NCBI RefSeq assembly: GCF_000067165.1
Contig: NC_010162.1
Coordinates: 9,307,001-9,371,000 of the forward strand
Reading direction: 5' to 3'
DNA length: 64,000 nucleotides
DNA from: Sorangium cellulosum So ce56
GTDB taxonomy: Bacteria; Myxococcota_A; Polyangia; Polyangiales; Polyangiaceae
The translations under genes were made by a program, and so were the position numbers. The notes beneath the pieces were generated by a model. The model did no database searches, was not told where the DNA came from, and worked only from the letters and a program-made list of their open reading frames with translations. Positions 15,125-23,537 of this stretch are shown one piece after another; positions within the stretch are counted from its first letter, which is position 1; each line of letters begins with the position of its first letter.

Positions 15125-15463
15125 ATGAGCGCCGGCACTGCTGAGCGGCGCGACGGCGCTGCGTTCGCCTCATTCAAGATCGCGCCGCGCCATCCCGAGC
15201 GGTTGGCGATCGTATACGTGCAGCAGTCCCACCCCGCGCAGGTCCTGCACCATCCAGAGTCGGCGCACCTACAGTACAGCCTCACCGAGCACGCGGTCGC
15301 GCTCGGTTGGCCACTCGAGGTCCGCGTCGCAGACACGCAGCCCGCAGGTCGCGCGGGAGCGCAGCCCTGCGTGGAACGCGAGCGGCAGCGCCGACCGCTG
15401 CTCGGGTTGACCCGCGGCCTTGATGAGCCCGACCTCTCCGCGTTGATCTGCCGTAGCCAGTAG
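15125..15463 (+). pseudogene. truncated serine recombinase remnant
   Basis: From ATG 15125 the frame reads FKIAPRHPERLAIVYVQQS then VLHHPESAHLQYSLTEHAVALGWP. This closely follows the N-terminus of serine recombinases of the form KI.P.HLERLAVVYVRQSTPQQVL...ST.LQY.L...A..LGW. The catalytic Ser of the VYVRQS element is kept, but the active-site Arg next to it is Gln. The frame degenerates after about 75 residues and stops at 15463, with no DNA-binding domain. The preceding overlapping frame ending LEALRASPRPVEVDDERR may be the remnant of the small gene that often precedes such recombinases. Probably inactive. Confidence 0.6.
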
Positions 15464-15621
15464 GCGAGCCCGACTGACGCGATGGCGCCGACGGTCACTT
15501 GCAGGACCGAGGTCCTTGGACCGACCCATAGCACCTCCGGTCCCGGGCGCGCCCTGGACGGGCGCACAGGTTGTGCGATACCATCCGGGCCCGCCAGAGC
15601 TGATGAGGGGGCTAGAACGAG

Positions 15622-18600
15622 ATGCGCTCGTACATCCTGCGCGCAGGGTATCAGACGGAAGGCGGAGAGGTCCTGTCTTTCGCGGACCTCGACGTCGGCA
15701 CCGAGCCTCCTCGCGAACGCTTGCTGGGCGAGGGCGGGGTCGACGAGCTGGTTCGCCGGATTGACGCCGATGAAGCCTCGCTCCCCTATCGTGCGGAAGC
15801 GATTGGCGACGCTCTCTACCGCTGGCTCGACGGCGCGGAGGGCTGGCTCGAACCGCTCCTTTCCGGGCGCTCCGACCTCACCCTGCACCTCGAAGCCGAC
15901 GCGCCTCTCGCCCGCCTCCCGTGGGAGCTCCTGCACCGCGCGGGCTTTCTGTGTGCCCACCCGCACCGCTTGCTCACGCCCGTCCGGCGGCTCGCCAGCG
16001 TCGCTGCTCGGCCTGCCGCCGTCGCGCAGAACCGTCCCCTCCGCGTGCTCTTCATGGCGACGTCGCCGGAACCCGTGCGCCCCGTCCTCGACTTCGAGCG
16101 CGAAGAGGCCCGGATCCTCGATGCCACGAGGACGCAGCCGATCGAGCTTCTGGTCGAGGAAAGCGGCACACTGCGCGGGCTGAAGGAGCGCTTGCGTGAC
16201 GTCGGCGCCGAGCACTTCGACGTGGTGCACCTGAGCGGCCACGCGGGGCACGAGGGTGATCGGCCATGCTTCTACTTCGAGGACGACCGCGGGGACGTGC
16301 ACCCGGTCTTCGCCGACGACCTCGCCCGCGCATTCGAGACCGCGTGGCCTCGCCTCGTCTTTCTCTCCGGGTGCCGCACAGGTGGCACGACCGCCGACCG
16401 GGAGGACCTCCCCTCGCTCTGTGAGGCGCTCGTCCGCGCCGGCGCGCCGGCCGTGCTCGGCTGGGCACTGCCCGTCGGCGACGCCGCCGCGACCCTCGCG
16501 GCCGAAGCGCTCTACGATCGCCTCGGCTCCGGCGCCCGGGTCGACGAAGCCGTCGCGGCCGCGAGGCGGAAGCTGTTCGAGGAGCGGTCCGCGCACTGGC
16601 CGCTCCTCCGGCTGTATGCGGACGCCACTCCGCTGGGCGCGCTGGTGACCCCGAAGCAGACACCGGGCCGCGCCAAGCTCCGCACCCGTGAGGCGCGCTC
16701 AGAGCTCATCGAGGCCAACGCCCAGATGGAGGTGTGCTCGCGCAGCGCCTTCGTCGGCCGGCGCCGCTCGATCCAGCGCTGCCTGCGCGTCCTCCAGAGC
16801 CGGCAGGGAGACGAAGGCCACGCCGAAGGCGTCCTGCTGCACGGTCTCGGCGGGCTCGGCAAGAGCAGCCTCGCGGCGCGCCTGCTCGACCGCATGCCGG
16901 GCCACCAGCGGGTTGTCTGCGTCGGCAAGCTGGACGAGCTCCAGCTCCTGCGCGCGCTGTACGACCGCTACCCCGAGGTGACCGCGCGCATGAACAGCGA
17001 CCTGCCGCTCAAGGCGCGGATCCGGAGTGCGCTCGAGGGGCCTCTCGAACAGGCCCCGGCGCTCTTCATCTTCGACGACTTCGAGCGCAACCTCGACCTC
17101 GCCAACCTCGCCGCTGGCCCTCATGCGGATGCGCTCGATGTGCTCCAGGCCGTGGTGCAGGCCATCCGCGAGACGTGCTCGGAGAGCCGAATGATCGTCA
17201 CCAGCCGGTTCGCGTTTGCGCTCCAAGCGGCCTCGCAATCCGGCCCATTTCTGGCGCCCGAGGCCCTAGAGTCGATGCGCGGTGCCGATCTGCGGAAGAA
17301 GCTGGCGCAACTCTCGCACCTTGGGGGCGAATCGCTGGACAATGCAGGGGTCAAGGCGCGCGCGGTCGAAATCGCGGGGGGAAACCCACGGCTTCTCGAA
17401 CGCCTAAATCGCGTGGTCGGGAGTGCGGACGTGGATCTGCTATCGATTCTCGCGAAGATGGCAGCCGTCACGGAGGAGTTTCGGGAGGAGATCTTCCTCG
17501 ACTGGCTGGTCAGGCAGCAGGCCGCGGCGTGCCAGAGGATGCTGGCGCAGCTCGCCGTCGTGCGGTTGCCAGTGGACCGGGCGGCCGTGGACGCAATCGT
17601 CGAAGGGGAGGTCGAGCCGCACCTCGCGCGGGCCGGCGAATTGGGGCTGGTGGAGGTGGGGGTCGAGCCTGAGACGGGCGCACCCCGCTATGCAGTGCCG
17701 GCGGTGGTGGAGCCGGTGTTGCGGGAGGTGCTGTCGGAGGAGGAGCGCAGCGCGGCAACAGGGCGGGCGGCGAAATGGCTGCATACGGCGTGGACCGAGA
17801 GAACCAGCACGACTGAGGAGCGTGCGATGGAGGTGCATCGGTTGGCGTGCATCGCGCGCTGCACGGGGATCGCAGCAGAAATCTGTGCGACAATCTCGCA
17901 AAGGTGGATCGATCTATCTCGATTTAGAGACGTGGTAGCAATGTGCAGACTCACGCTCGGAATCGTCAAGGATTATCGAATCCACCATGCGCTAGCAAGC
18001 GCAGAAGCGGTCCTAGGTCAAACCGATTCCGCCGGACATAATTATGAAGAGGCACTCCGCGGATGCCCCGCAGACGGCGGCAGCCAAACGAGAGAATCCA
18101 CAGCTGCGAGGGCCTCCATCCTTAACAGCGTTGCTCTTCGCATGATGTACCGAGGGGAGCTCCAAAAGGCATCCAAGCTACTGGATGAGTCAATTTCGCT
18201 GGCCCAATCCATCGACTCGCTGAAGATACTTTGCACCGCGCTCAACAACAAGGCACGCGTACTCCAGGAAGCTGGGGATTACGAGGCGGCGATGAACCTC
18301 CTCCAAGACTCGCTTGCCATGGCGAAAAAAGCAAAAGCACCGCGGTTGGTGTCGGCGCCGCTGAACAACATGGCCAGTATTATGTCTCGAAAAGGCCGGC
18401 TGGACGTAAGCGTAAACCTCTGGCAGGAAGCACTCGTCGCAATCGAGGAGGAGGGTGACAAGAAGAACGAGGCCGTTACTCGCGGCAACATCGCATACGC
18501 GCTGACAAGACTGGGACACGTCGACGAAGCCATGGACTCATTCCGTCGTGTCCTAGAATTGCAGGAGGAGATCGGCGACGTCAAGGGCCAGGCTATTACG

Positions 18601-19398
18601 CTAAATAACGTGGCAACCATCCTCTGCCAGATGGTCCAGGAGGATCAGGCAGGCGCGCTTTGGGAGCACGCGTGCTCAATCCAGGCGCAAATTGGAAACA
18701 TCAAAAGTGTCGCGACCGTTCGCAACAACATTGCCTACGCGATGAGGAAGAGCGGAAAGCTCCAAGACGCGATCTCTCAGATGGAGGAAGCAATTGCACT
18801 GAGCGAACTGGCCGGCGACCTGCACGGAAAGTACATGTCGCTCATCAACATGGCCGGGATGATCAAGGAACGCGGCGAGCCGGACCGCGCAAGGGACCTT
18901 TGCACGAAATCCGTTTGCGGCCTTGCATCGCTGGGAGCATGGTCGGATGTTGTTAATGCAATCGGCGTCACGGGTGACATTAGTGAGTCGTCTGCTGATT
19001 ATGTATACGCTCAAGCCTTTTGGCTCTGCCTGCACGTAGAGGTTCCACTCGAGAACGTTTGCAACCTCGCTAGCAAGTTATTTCGGCTGTTTGATGGAAC
19101 AGATCGCGACCATCTGTTGCCTAGAGTAGGCGCCGCCGTAGCCTTAAGTATTAAGATGCGGGGTGCGGCTCATGCCCAACTCGACCAGCTCGAGAGGATT
19201 GGCGAGGGTATGCTCATCTATTGTGCTCGAGCGCGTGGCGTCCCCGACAGTCAATTTGAGACTTGGATCGCCCACGAACGTCTCCGAGATCCGGCACGCT
19301 TCCTCCCTTCTTTAATCTCGGCTCTGGAAGCCCTCGTCCCCCACGATGCTTGGCTTTTCGATCGAACTAAGGTGCCACATTCCAATCTTGTTTCATAA
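15622..19398 (+). CDS. CHAT protease - STAND ATPase - TPR protein 1
   Basis: A 1258-residue cytosolic protein, the first of three related giants. Residues about 1-130 are a conserved leader (YRWLDGAEGWLE, LPWELLHRAGFLCAHP). Residues about 138-345 are a CHAT caspase-like protease (RVLFMATSPEPVRPVLDFE), with the His in VVHLSGHAG (His207) and the Cys in VFLSGCRTG (Cys251). A STAND/NB-ARC ATPase follows: P-loop GLGGLGKSS (408-416), Walker B ALFIFDDFE (about 480-488) and GGNPRLLERL. From about 770 to 1110 there are at least seven TPR-like repeats (AL..YEEAL, NN.A..L...G..D.A), then a C-terminal unit ending WLFDRTKVP. By analogy with STAND proteins, the TPR half senses a trigger and the ATPase oligomerises to activate the protease. 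Its target is unknown. Confidence 0.9.
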   Translation: MRSYILRAGYQTEGGEVLSFADLDVGTEPPRERLLGEGGVDELVRRIDADEASLPYRAEAIGDALYRWLDGAEGWLEPLLSGRSDLTLHLEADAPLARLPWELLHRAGFLCAHPHRLLTPVRRLASVAARPAAVAQNRPLRVLFMATSPEPVRPVLDFEREEARILDATRTQPIELLVEESGTLRGLKERLRDVGAEHFDVVHLSGHAGHEGDRPCFYFEDDRGDVHPVFADDLARAFETAWPRLVFLSGCRTGGTTADREDLPSLCEALVRAGAPAVLGWALPVGDAAATLAAEALYDRLGSGARVDEAVAAARRKLFEERSAHWPLLRLYADATPLGALVTPKQTPGRAKLRTREARSELIEANAQMEVCSRSAFVGRRRSIQRCLRVLQSRQGDEGHAEGVLLHGLGGLGKSSLAARLLDRMPGHQRVVCVGKLDELQLLRALYDRYPEVTARMNSDLPLKARIRSALEGPLEQAPALFIFDDFERNLDLANLAAGPHADALDVLQAVVQAIRETCSESRMIVTSRFAFALQAASQSGPFLAPEALESMRGADLRKKLAQLSHLGGESLDNAGVKARAVEIAGGNPRLLERLNRVVGSADVDLLSILAKMAAVTEEFREEIFLDWLVRQQAAACQRMLAQLAVVRLPVDRAAVDAIVEGEVEPHLARAGELGLVEVGVEPETGAPRYAVPAVVEPVLREVLSEEERSAATGRAAKWLHTAWTERTSTTEERAMEVHRLACIARCTGIAAEICATISQRWIDLSRFRDVVAMCRLTLGIVKDYRIHHALASAEAVLGQTDSAGHNYEEALRGCPADGGSQTRESTAARASILNSVALRMMYRGELQKASKLLDESISLAQSIDSLKILCTALNNKARVLQEAGDYEAAMNLLQDSLAMAKKAKAPRLVSAPLNNMASIMSRKGRLDVSVNLWQEALVAIEEEGDKKNEAVTRGNIAYALTRLGHVDEAMDSFRRVLELQEEIGDVKGQAITLNNVATILCQMVQEDQAGALWEHACSIQAQIGNIKSVATVRNNIAYAMRKSGKLQDAISQMEEAIALSELAGDLHGKYMSLINMAGMIKERGEPDRARDLCTKSVCGLASLGAWSDVVNAIGVTGDISESSADYVYAQAFWLCLHVEVPLENVCNLASKLFRLFDGTDRDHLLPRVGAAVALSIKMRGAAHAQLDQLERIGEGMLIYCARARGVPDSQFETWIAHERLRDPARFLPSLISALEALVPHDAWLFDRTKVPHSNLVS
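15740..16959 (+). repeat. 1220-bp perfect direct repeat, copy 1 (CHAT + P-loop module)
   Basis: By line-by-line comparison this segment shows no difference from 23656-24875 (offset 7916). It covers the CHAT domain and the start of the ATPase of proteins 1 and 3. Looser similarity extends left to the GGCTAGAACGAG ribosome-site region and right to about 17760. Confidence 0.95.
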
Positions 19399-19413
19399 TG
19401 ATCGTGTACCACC

Positions 19414-19590
19414 ATGTCCAAGCGCATCCTCTACCTATGTCCCACTCATTCCGACATCGTCATCTGTGAGGAGGACGCAGACGACGACGGCCAGAAACTC
19501 ATTCTCTCCGCCGACGCTGGCGGTTTCTGCACCAAGTGCAAAAGCCGCTATTACAAGTGGGAGTGTGAACGCCGCGAGGTCGACAAATGA
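19414..19590 (+). CDS. 58-aa zinc-ribbon-like protein
   Basis: A short gene starting 15 nt after the stop of CHAT protein 1 and overlapping the next gene by ATGA. The product begins MSKRILYLCPTHSDIVICEE and later has GGFCTKCKSRYYKWEC. One Cys/His pair near residues 9-12 and CxxC near residues 44-47, plus a final Cys, could bind one zinc. Tight packing (15 nt upstream, 4-nt overlap downstream) argues for co-expression with the CHAT genes and the membrane protein. The function is not known; a zinc-ribbon adaptor or small regulator is plausible. Confidence 0.7.
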   Translation: MSKRILYLCPTHSDIVICEEDADDDGQKLILSADAGGFCTKCKSRYYKWECERREVDK

Positions 19591-19994
19591 CCAATCCCGC
19601 GCCGCCCGAGCCCATCCGCCCCCGCGCTGCGGAGACTGAAGCCGCCGTCCGCAGCTGGATGACCTACGAGCTCACCCAGGGCACCGCCCGCGCCTACGAT
19701 CTCGGCAAATTCCTCTTCACCGTCGCCATTGGGACCGCCGGCCTCATCGCCGCGCTGCTCAAGGACATGAAGCAGCCGTGGATCGGCGTCGCGGCCATGA
19801 TCGCCTGCATCCTCGCCGCCGGCGTCGCCCTCGACCTCGCGTGGCCGCAGGTCTGGTCGCTCGGCGGCCACACCGACCTGCTCGCGAGGTACAATACCTC
19901 GATGGGTCGGAGCATGAGGCTCCTCAAAATCTGGACATTCGCCTACGCGGTCGCCTTCGGGCTTTCCGTAGCAGCCATCCTGAGCCGCACGTGA
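19587..19994 (+). CDS. 135-aa membrane protein in the CHAT operon
   Basis: This protein starts within the stop of the zinc-ribbon gene and ends 21 nt before CHAT protein 2. After a charged, helical N-terminus (residues 1-40) it has hydrophobic segments at about 42-61 (LGKFLFTVAIGTAGLIAALL), 68-90 (WIGVAAMIACILAAGVALDL) and 114-132 (IWTFAYAVAFGLSVAAIL). The pairing of two close helices plus a third resembles SLATT-type membrane effectors of defence operons, but no signature confirms that. Placed between two caspase-like proteases, it is a candidate membrane-disrupting effector or membrane anchor, possibly a cleavage substrate. That role is inference. Confidence 0.75.
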   Translation: MTNPAPPEPIRPRAAETEAAVRSWMTYELTQGTARAYDLGKFLFTVAIGTAGLIAALLKDMKQPWIGVAAMIACILAAGVALDLAWPQVWSLGGHTDLLARYNTSMGRSMRLLKIWTFAYAVAFGLSVAAILSRT

Positions 19995-20015
19995 TCGCCC
20001 GCCCGTGGAATCGAC

Positions 20016-23000
20016 ATGAAGCCGTACGTCCTCCAGGTTTTCGACAGCACCAAGATCCGATTTTTTGACGACGTCTCCGCGCCTCGGCCCATCCCTTGCC
20101 AACGTCCCCTCCCGCCCGAGTCCATCGACTCCTTCTGCCGCGAGGTCGACGCCGAGTACAAGAAGCGCGGCTCCAACCTCGCCAACCTCGGCAGCCGTCT
20201 CTACCGCTGGCTCGATGGCCCCACAGAGCGTTGGCTGGAGCGTGTCGTCACCGGCCCTGCGGCCCTCCACATCGACGTTGACCAACGGTTACGCCACCTC
20301 CCCTGGGAACTGCTTTGCCGCGACGGCGCCTTCCTTTGCGCCAACCCCTTCCACACCTTCACCCCCGTGCGCCGAATCGCGCCGGCCACGGCGCTCCCGC
20401 TGTTCGCGTCCACGCCGCTGCCGGCCAACCGTCCCCTCCGCGTTCTCTTCATGGCCTCGTCTCCGGAGAACGTGGCGCATCTCCTCGATTTCGAGCGCGA
20501 GGAGAGCCTCATCCTCCAAGCCACCCAGCGCCGTCCCGTCGAGCTCCTGGTCGAGGAGAGCGGCAGCCTCGAAGGGGTGGAGGAGCGCGTCGTTGAGCAC
20601 GGTCCAGGTTACTTCGACGTCCTTCATCTGACCGGCCACGCCGACGTGCACGACGGAGTCCCACGCTTCCTCCTAGAAGATGAGACCGGCCAGATGCTGC
20701 CCGCATCCGCCAGCGCGCTGGCCCGCACGTTCTCAAATGCCTGGCCGCGGCTCATCTTTCTCTCGGGGTGCAAAAGCGCGCAGGCGGTCGACGTGGGGGC
20801 GCTCCCCTCGCTCTGCGAAGCGCTCGTCGGTGCTGGCGCCCCCGCGGTCCTCGGCTGGGCGCTCCCGGTCAGCGACCACGCCGCGAGCATCGCTGCCGCG
20901 GAGCTTTACGAGCACCTCGCCGCTGGTAAGGCGATTGACGAATCGGTGGCTGTTGCTCGCCGCAAGCTCATCGAGGACAATTTACCCGACTGGCACCTGC
21001 TTCGCCTCTACGCGAGCGGAGTACCGCTGAACGCGCTGGTCACGCCAGAACGGACGCCGAAGCGCGAGCGGATCCGCGTGCGCAGCGCCGAAAAGGAGTT
21101 CCTCGACGCCGGCGCCCAGGTGGAGGTCTGCCCGCGCGGGCGCTTCGTGGGTCGTCGTCGGGTGCTTCAACGATGCCTCCGTGTACTGCGAAGCCGCGAG
21201 GGAGAGCAGGTGCATGCCGAGGGCCTTTTGCTTCACGGTCTCGGCGGAACGGGTAAGAGCAGCCTTGCAGCCCGCCTACTTGATCGTATGTCGAGCTGCC
21301 GGCGGCGCTTCGTGTGGGTTGGTGCCGTCGATGAGATTGCCTTCCTGCGGGTGGTCAGCGATCGCTTGCCGGAAGCAATCGGGCTCCTCAACCGCGCGAT
21401 CCCGCTAAAGGCCCGCATCCGACAGCTCCTCGAAGGCCCGCTCGGACAGGAGCCGGCGCTGCTTGTCTTCGACGACTTCGAGCACAACCTCGACCGGATG
21501 AACGTTGCCGCCGGTCTTAAGCCGGCCGCGCTCGATGTGCTGACCGCAGTACTCGCAGCGATTCGGGAGAGCGTCTCGGAAAGCCGGGTGATCGTGACCT
21601 GCCGCTACGCATTCGCCCTCTCCGGGCCGGCGCGGCTTCACGAGGAGATGCTCGATTCCATGCGCGGGGCGGAGCTGGGCAAGAAGGTTACGCAGCTCGA
21701 AAGCTTGCGGTCGAGTGCTGGAGGAGATCCGAAGGTGCGCCGCCGGGCGATCGAACTCGGCGCGGGTAACCCGCGCCTTCTGGAGTGGCTCGACAAGGTG
21801 CTGGCGACCCGGGAGAAGGCGTTGCCGATCCTAGCGGCGATGGCCGGCACGGTGGAGGAGTTTCGCGAGGCGATCTTCCTCGACGAGCTCATGAAACAGC
21901 AGGCGCCGGCTTGCCGGTCTATGCTGGCACTGCTGTCGGTGGTGAACTTGCCAGTGGACCGCGCCGCGGTTGAAGCGGTGGTGGCCGGAGAAGTGGTGCC
22001 TCACCTGGATAATGCAAGAGAGGTGGGACTGCTTGAGGTGATGCCGGACGGCGCGACAGGGGAGCTTCGTTTTAAGGTGTCCGCGGTGGTGAGGCCGCTG
22101 CTTGTAGAAGAGATATCTGAGGAAGAGCGACGGGAGGCCTGCGGGCGGGCGGCTAGGTGGCTTTACCAGGCATGGTGGAAAGCCAACGGAAGTGCCACGG
22201 AGGAACGGATTCTTGAAGTGTACAGGCTTGCGTTCGCTTCAAGGGAACAAGAGATCGCGATCGTTGCGGGAACCACTCTCGCAGCTTTTTGGAGCGAACG
22301 CTCGCGATTCCGTGAGGCCGCAGCGATCGCCCAAGAAATGCTTCAGCTGGGGGACGACTTTCGCGCGCTTAGTTCTCTTGCGGGCGCTGAGGAGGTACTG
22401 GGCCAGCGGTCGCAGGCCAAGGCACACTACCAACAGGCGCTGGCAAGTGTTCCAGATGCAGACGAAGATTTTATTGCCGCGCATGGTCGTCAGTACGTCC
22501 TCCTTTTGTGCAATTTTGGCTGTCTACTTCAACGCGAGGGGCGACTTCAAGAGGCTCTCGAGTTGTGGAATATGGCGCTTGCTGTTGAGTCTAAGTTTGG
22601 CGACGCAGAGACCAGGGCGGCCATTCTCCACAATATGGCCAACGGACTCGCGTGCGACGGGAGGCGATCGGAGGCTTTTGCGCTGTGGGACGAAGCGCGC
22701 GCGCTTCAAGAACGTACTGGCGACGAACTTGGGCACGCTGCGACTTTGCAGCAACTGGCCGGATTTAAAGTGGGGTCCAACCAAAAGGACGAGGCATATG
22801 CCTATTGGGAGCGTGCGCTCATGCTCTACGAGAAGAACGGCGACATACGGGGGAGATCCATTGTGCTCGCGAGCATGAGCGACGCGTACGGCCCTAGCTG
22901 CGGACAACGTATGTGTTCCCAAGCCATCGAAGACTTGTCCCGAATGGGGGCCTGGCCAGACCTCGTCATTCCCCTCGTTAACCTCGGCGTCATCGTCCCG

Positions 23001-23429
23001 TCGATGCGTGTTTCGTGTGGTGCGCAGGCGTTCTGGCTTTGCGTGCACACGGAAGTAGCGTTGAACGAGTTTGTGGAGGCGGCTCGCTTTCTATTCGGAG
23101 CACTCGGGGCTGATGCCACGATCTCGCCACATATTGCCGCTGCGACGATTTTTCTTACTGGCGTTCGCGGCAACAGTCATCCTGGCATCGATCAATTCCA
23201 GCGCTGCGGCGCCGAGATGCTGGCAGAGTGCGCGAGCAAGAGGGGTGTTGTGATTCCAGATCAACTGCGTGAATATTTTTCTCGCGAAGAGCTCTGCGAG
23301 CCTTCCCGCTTCCTCCCCTCCCTGATCTCTCGCCTGGAAGCCCTTGTTCCTGAGGATGGATGGCTCTTCGACCGTACCAGGGTACTGGATCGCTATTTTT
23401 CGTTGTTGGCTGATAGTCCACTGCGGTGA
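20016..23429 (+). CDS. CHAT protease - STAND ATPase - TPR protein 2
   Basis: A 1137-residue paralogue of proteins 1 and 3 with the same domain order but clearly diverged throughout. The CHAT domain has His in VLHLTGHAD (His208) and Cys in IFLSGCKSA (Cys252). The P-loop is GLGGTGKSS (408-416) and Walker B ALLVFDDFE, followed by GAGNPRLLEWL. The TPR-like C-terminal half (about 740-980) is shorter than in protein 1 and ends with the shared unit FLPSLISRLEALVPEDGWLF. The start is the ATG 21 nt after the membrane-protein gene, so it is probably co-transcribed with it. Both catalytic residues are intact, so it should be an active protease on triggering. Relationship and domains are secure; biological role is inferred. 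Confidence 0.9.
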   Translation: MKPYVLQVFDSTKIRFFDDVSAPRPIPCQRPLPPESIDSFCREVDAEYKKRGSNLANLGSRLYRWLDGPTERWLERVVTGPAALHIDVDQRLRHLPWELLCRDGAFLCANPFHTFTPVRRIAPATALPLFASTPLPANRPLRVLFMASSPENVAHLLDFEREESLILQATQRRPVELLVEESGSLEGVEERVVEHGPGYFDVLHLTGHADVHDGVPRFLLEDETGQMLPASASALARTFSNAWPRLIFLSGCKSAQAVDVGALPSLCEALVGAGAPAVLGWALPVSDHAASIAAAELYEHLAAGKAIDESVAVARRKLIEDNLPDWHLLRLYASGVPLNALVTPERTPKRERIRVRSAEKEFLDAGAQVEVCPRGRFVGRRRVLQRCLRVLRSREGEQVHAEGLLLHGLGGTGKSSLAARLLDRMSSCRRRFVWVGAVDEIAFLRVVSDRLPEAIGLLNRAIPLKARIRQLLEGPLGQEPALLVFDDFEHNLDRMNVAAGLKPAALDVLTAVLAAIRESVSESRVIVTCRYAFALSGPARLHEEMLDSMRGAELGKKVTQLESLRSSAGGDPKVRRRAIELGAGNPRLLEWLDKVLATREKALPILAAMAGTVEEFREAIFLDELMKQQAPACRSMLALLSVVNLPVDRAAVEAVVAGEVVPHLDNAREVGLLEVMPDGATGELRFKVSAVVRPLLVEEISEEERREACGRAARWLYQAWWKANGSATEERILEVYRLAFASREQEIAIVAGTTLAAFWSERSRFREAAAIAQEMLQLGDDFRALSSLAGAEEVLGQRSQAKAHYQQALASVPDADEDFIAAHGRQYVLLLCNFGCLLQREGRLQEALELWNMALAVESKFGDAETRAAILHNMANGLACDGRRSEAFALWDEARALQERTGDELGHAATLQQLAGFKVGSNQKDEAYAYWERALMLYEKNGDIRGRSIVLASMSDAYGPSCGQRMCSQAIEDLSRMGAWPDLVIPLVNLGVIVPSMRVSCGAQAFWLCVHTEVALNEFVEAARFLFGALGADATISPHIAAATIFLTGVRGNSHPGIDQFQRCGAEMLAECASKRGVVIPDQLREYFSREELCEPSRFLPSLISRLEALVPEDGWLFDRTRVLDRYFSLLADSPLR

Positions 23430-23537
23430 GTCTGCGCTCGGTACTCGCGAGGCCCCACCAGATCGAGCGCCCCTAGTTGACGCGGCAGGGATATGCTCCG
23501 TGGGTCACGGCACAACAGGTTGAGAGGCTAGAACGAG

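Noticed and set aside
14779..16596. 605-codon minus-strand frame and its near copy at 23505-24512
   Set aside because: Identical in both copies only because the CHAT gene underneath is duplicated; no motifs of its own.
19587..19994. Membrane protein considered as a gasdermin
   Set aside because: It is 135 residues with three hydrophobic helices; gasdermins are larger, beta-rich and lack such helices.
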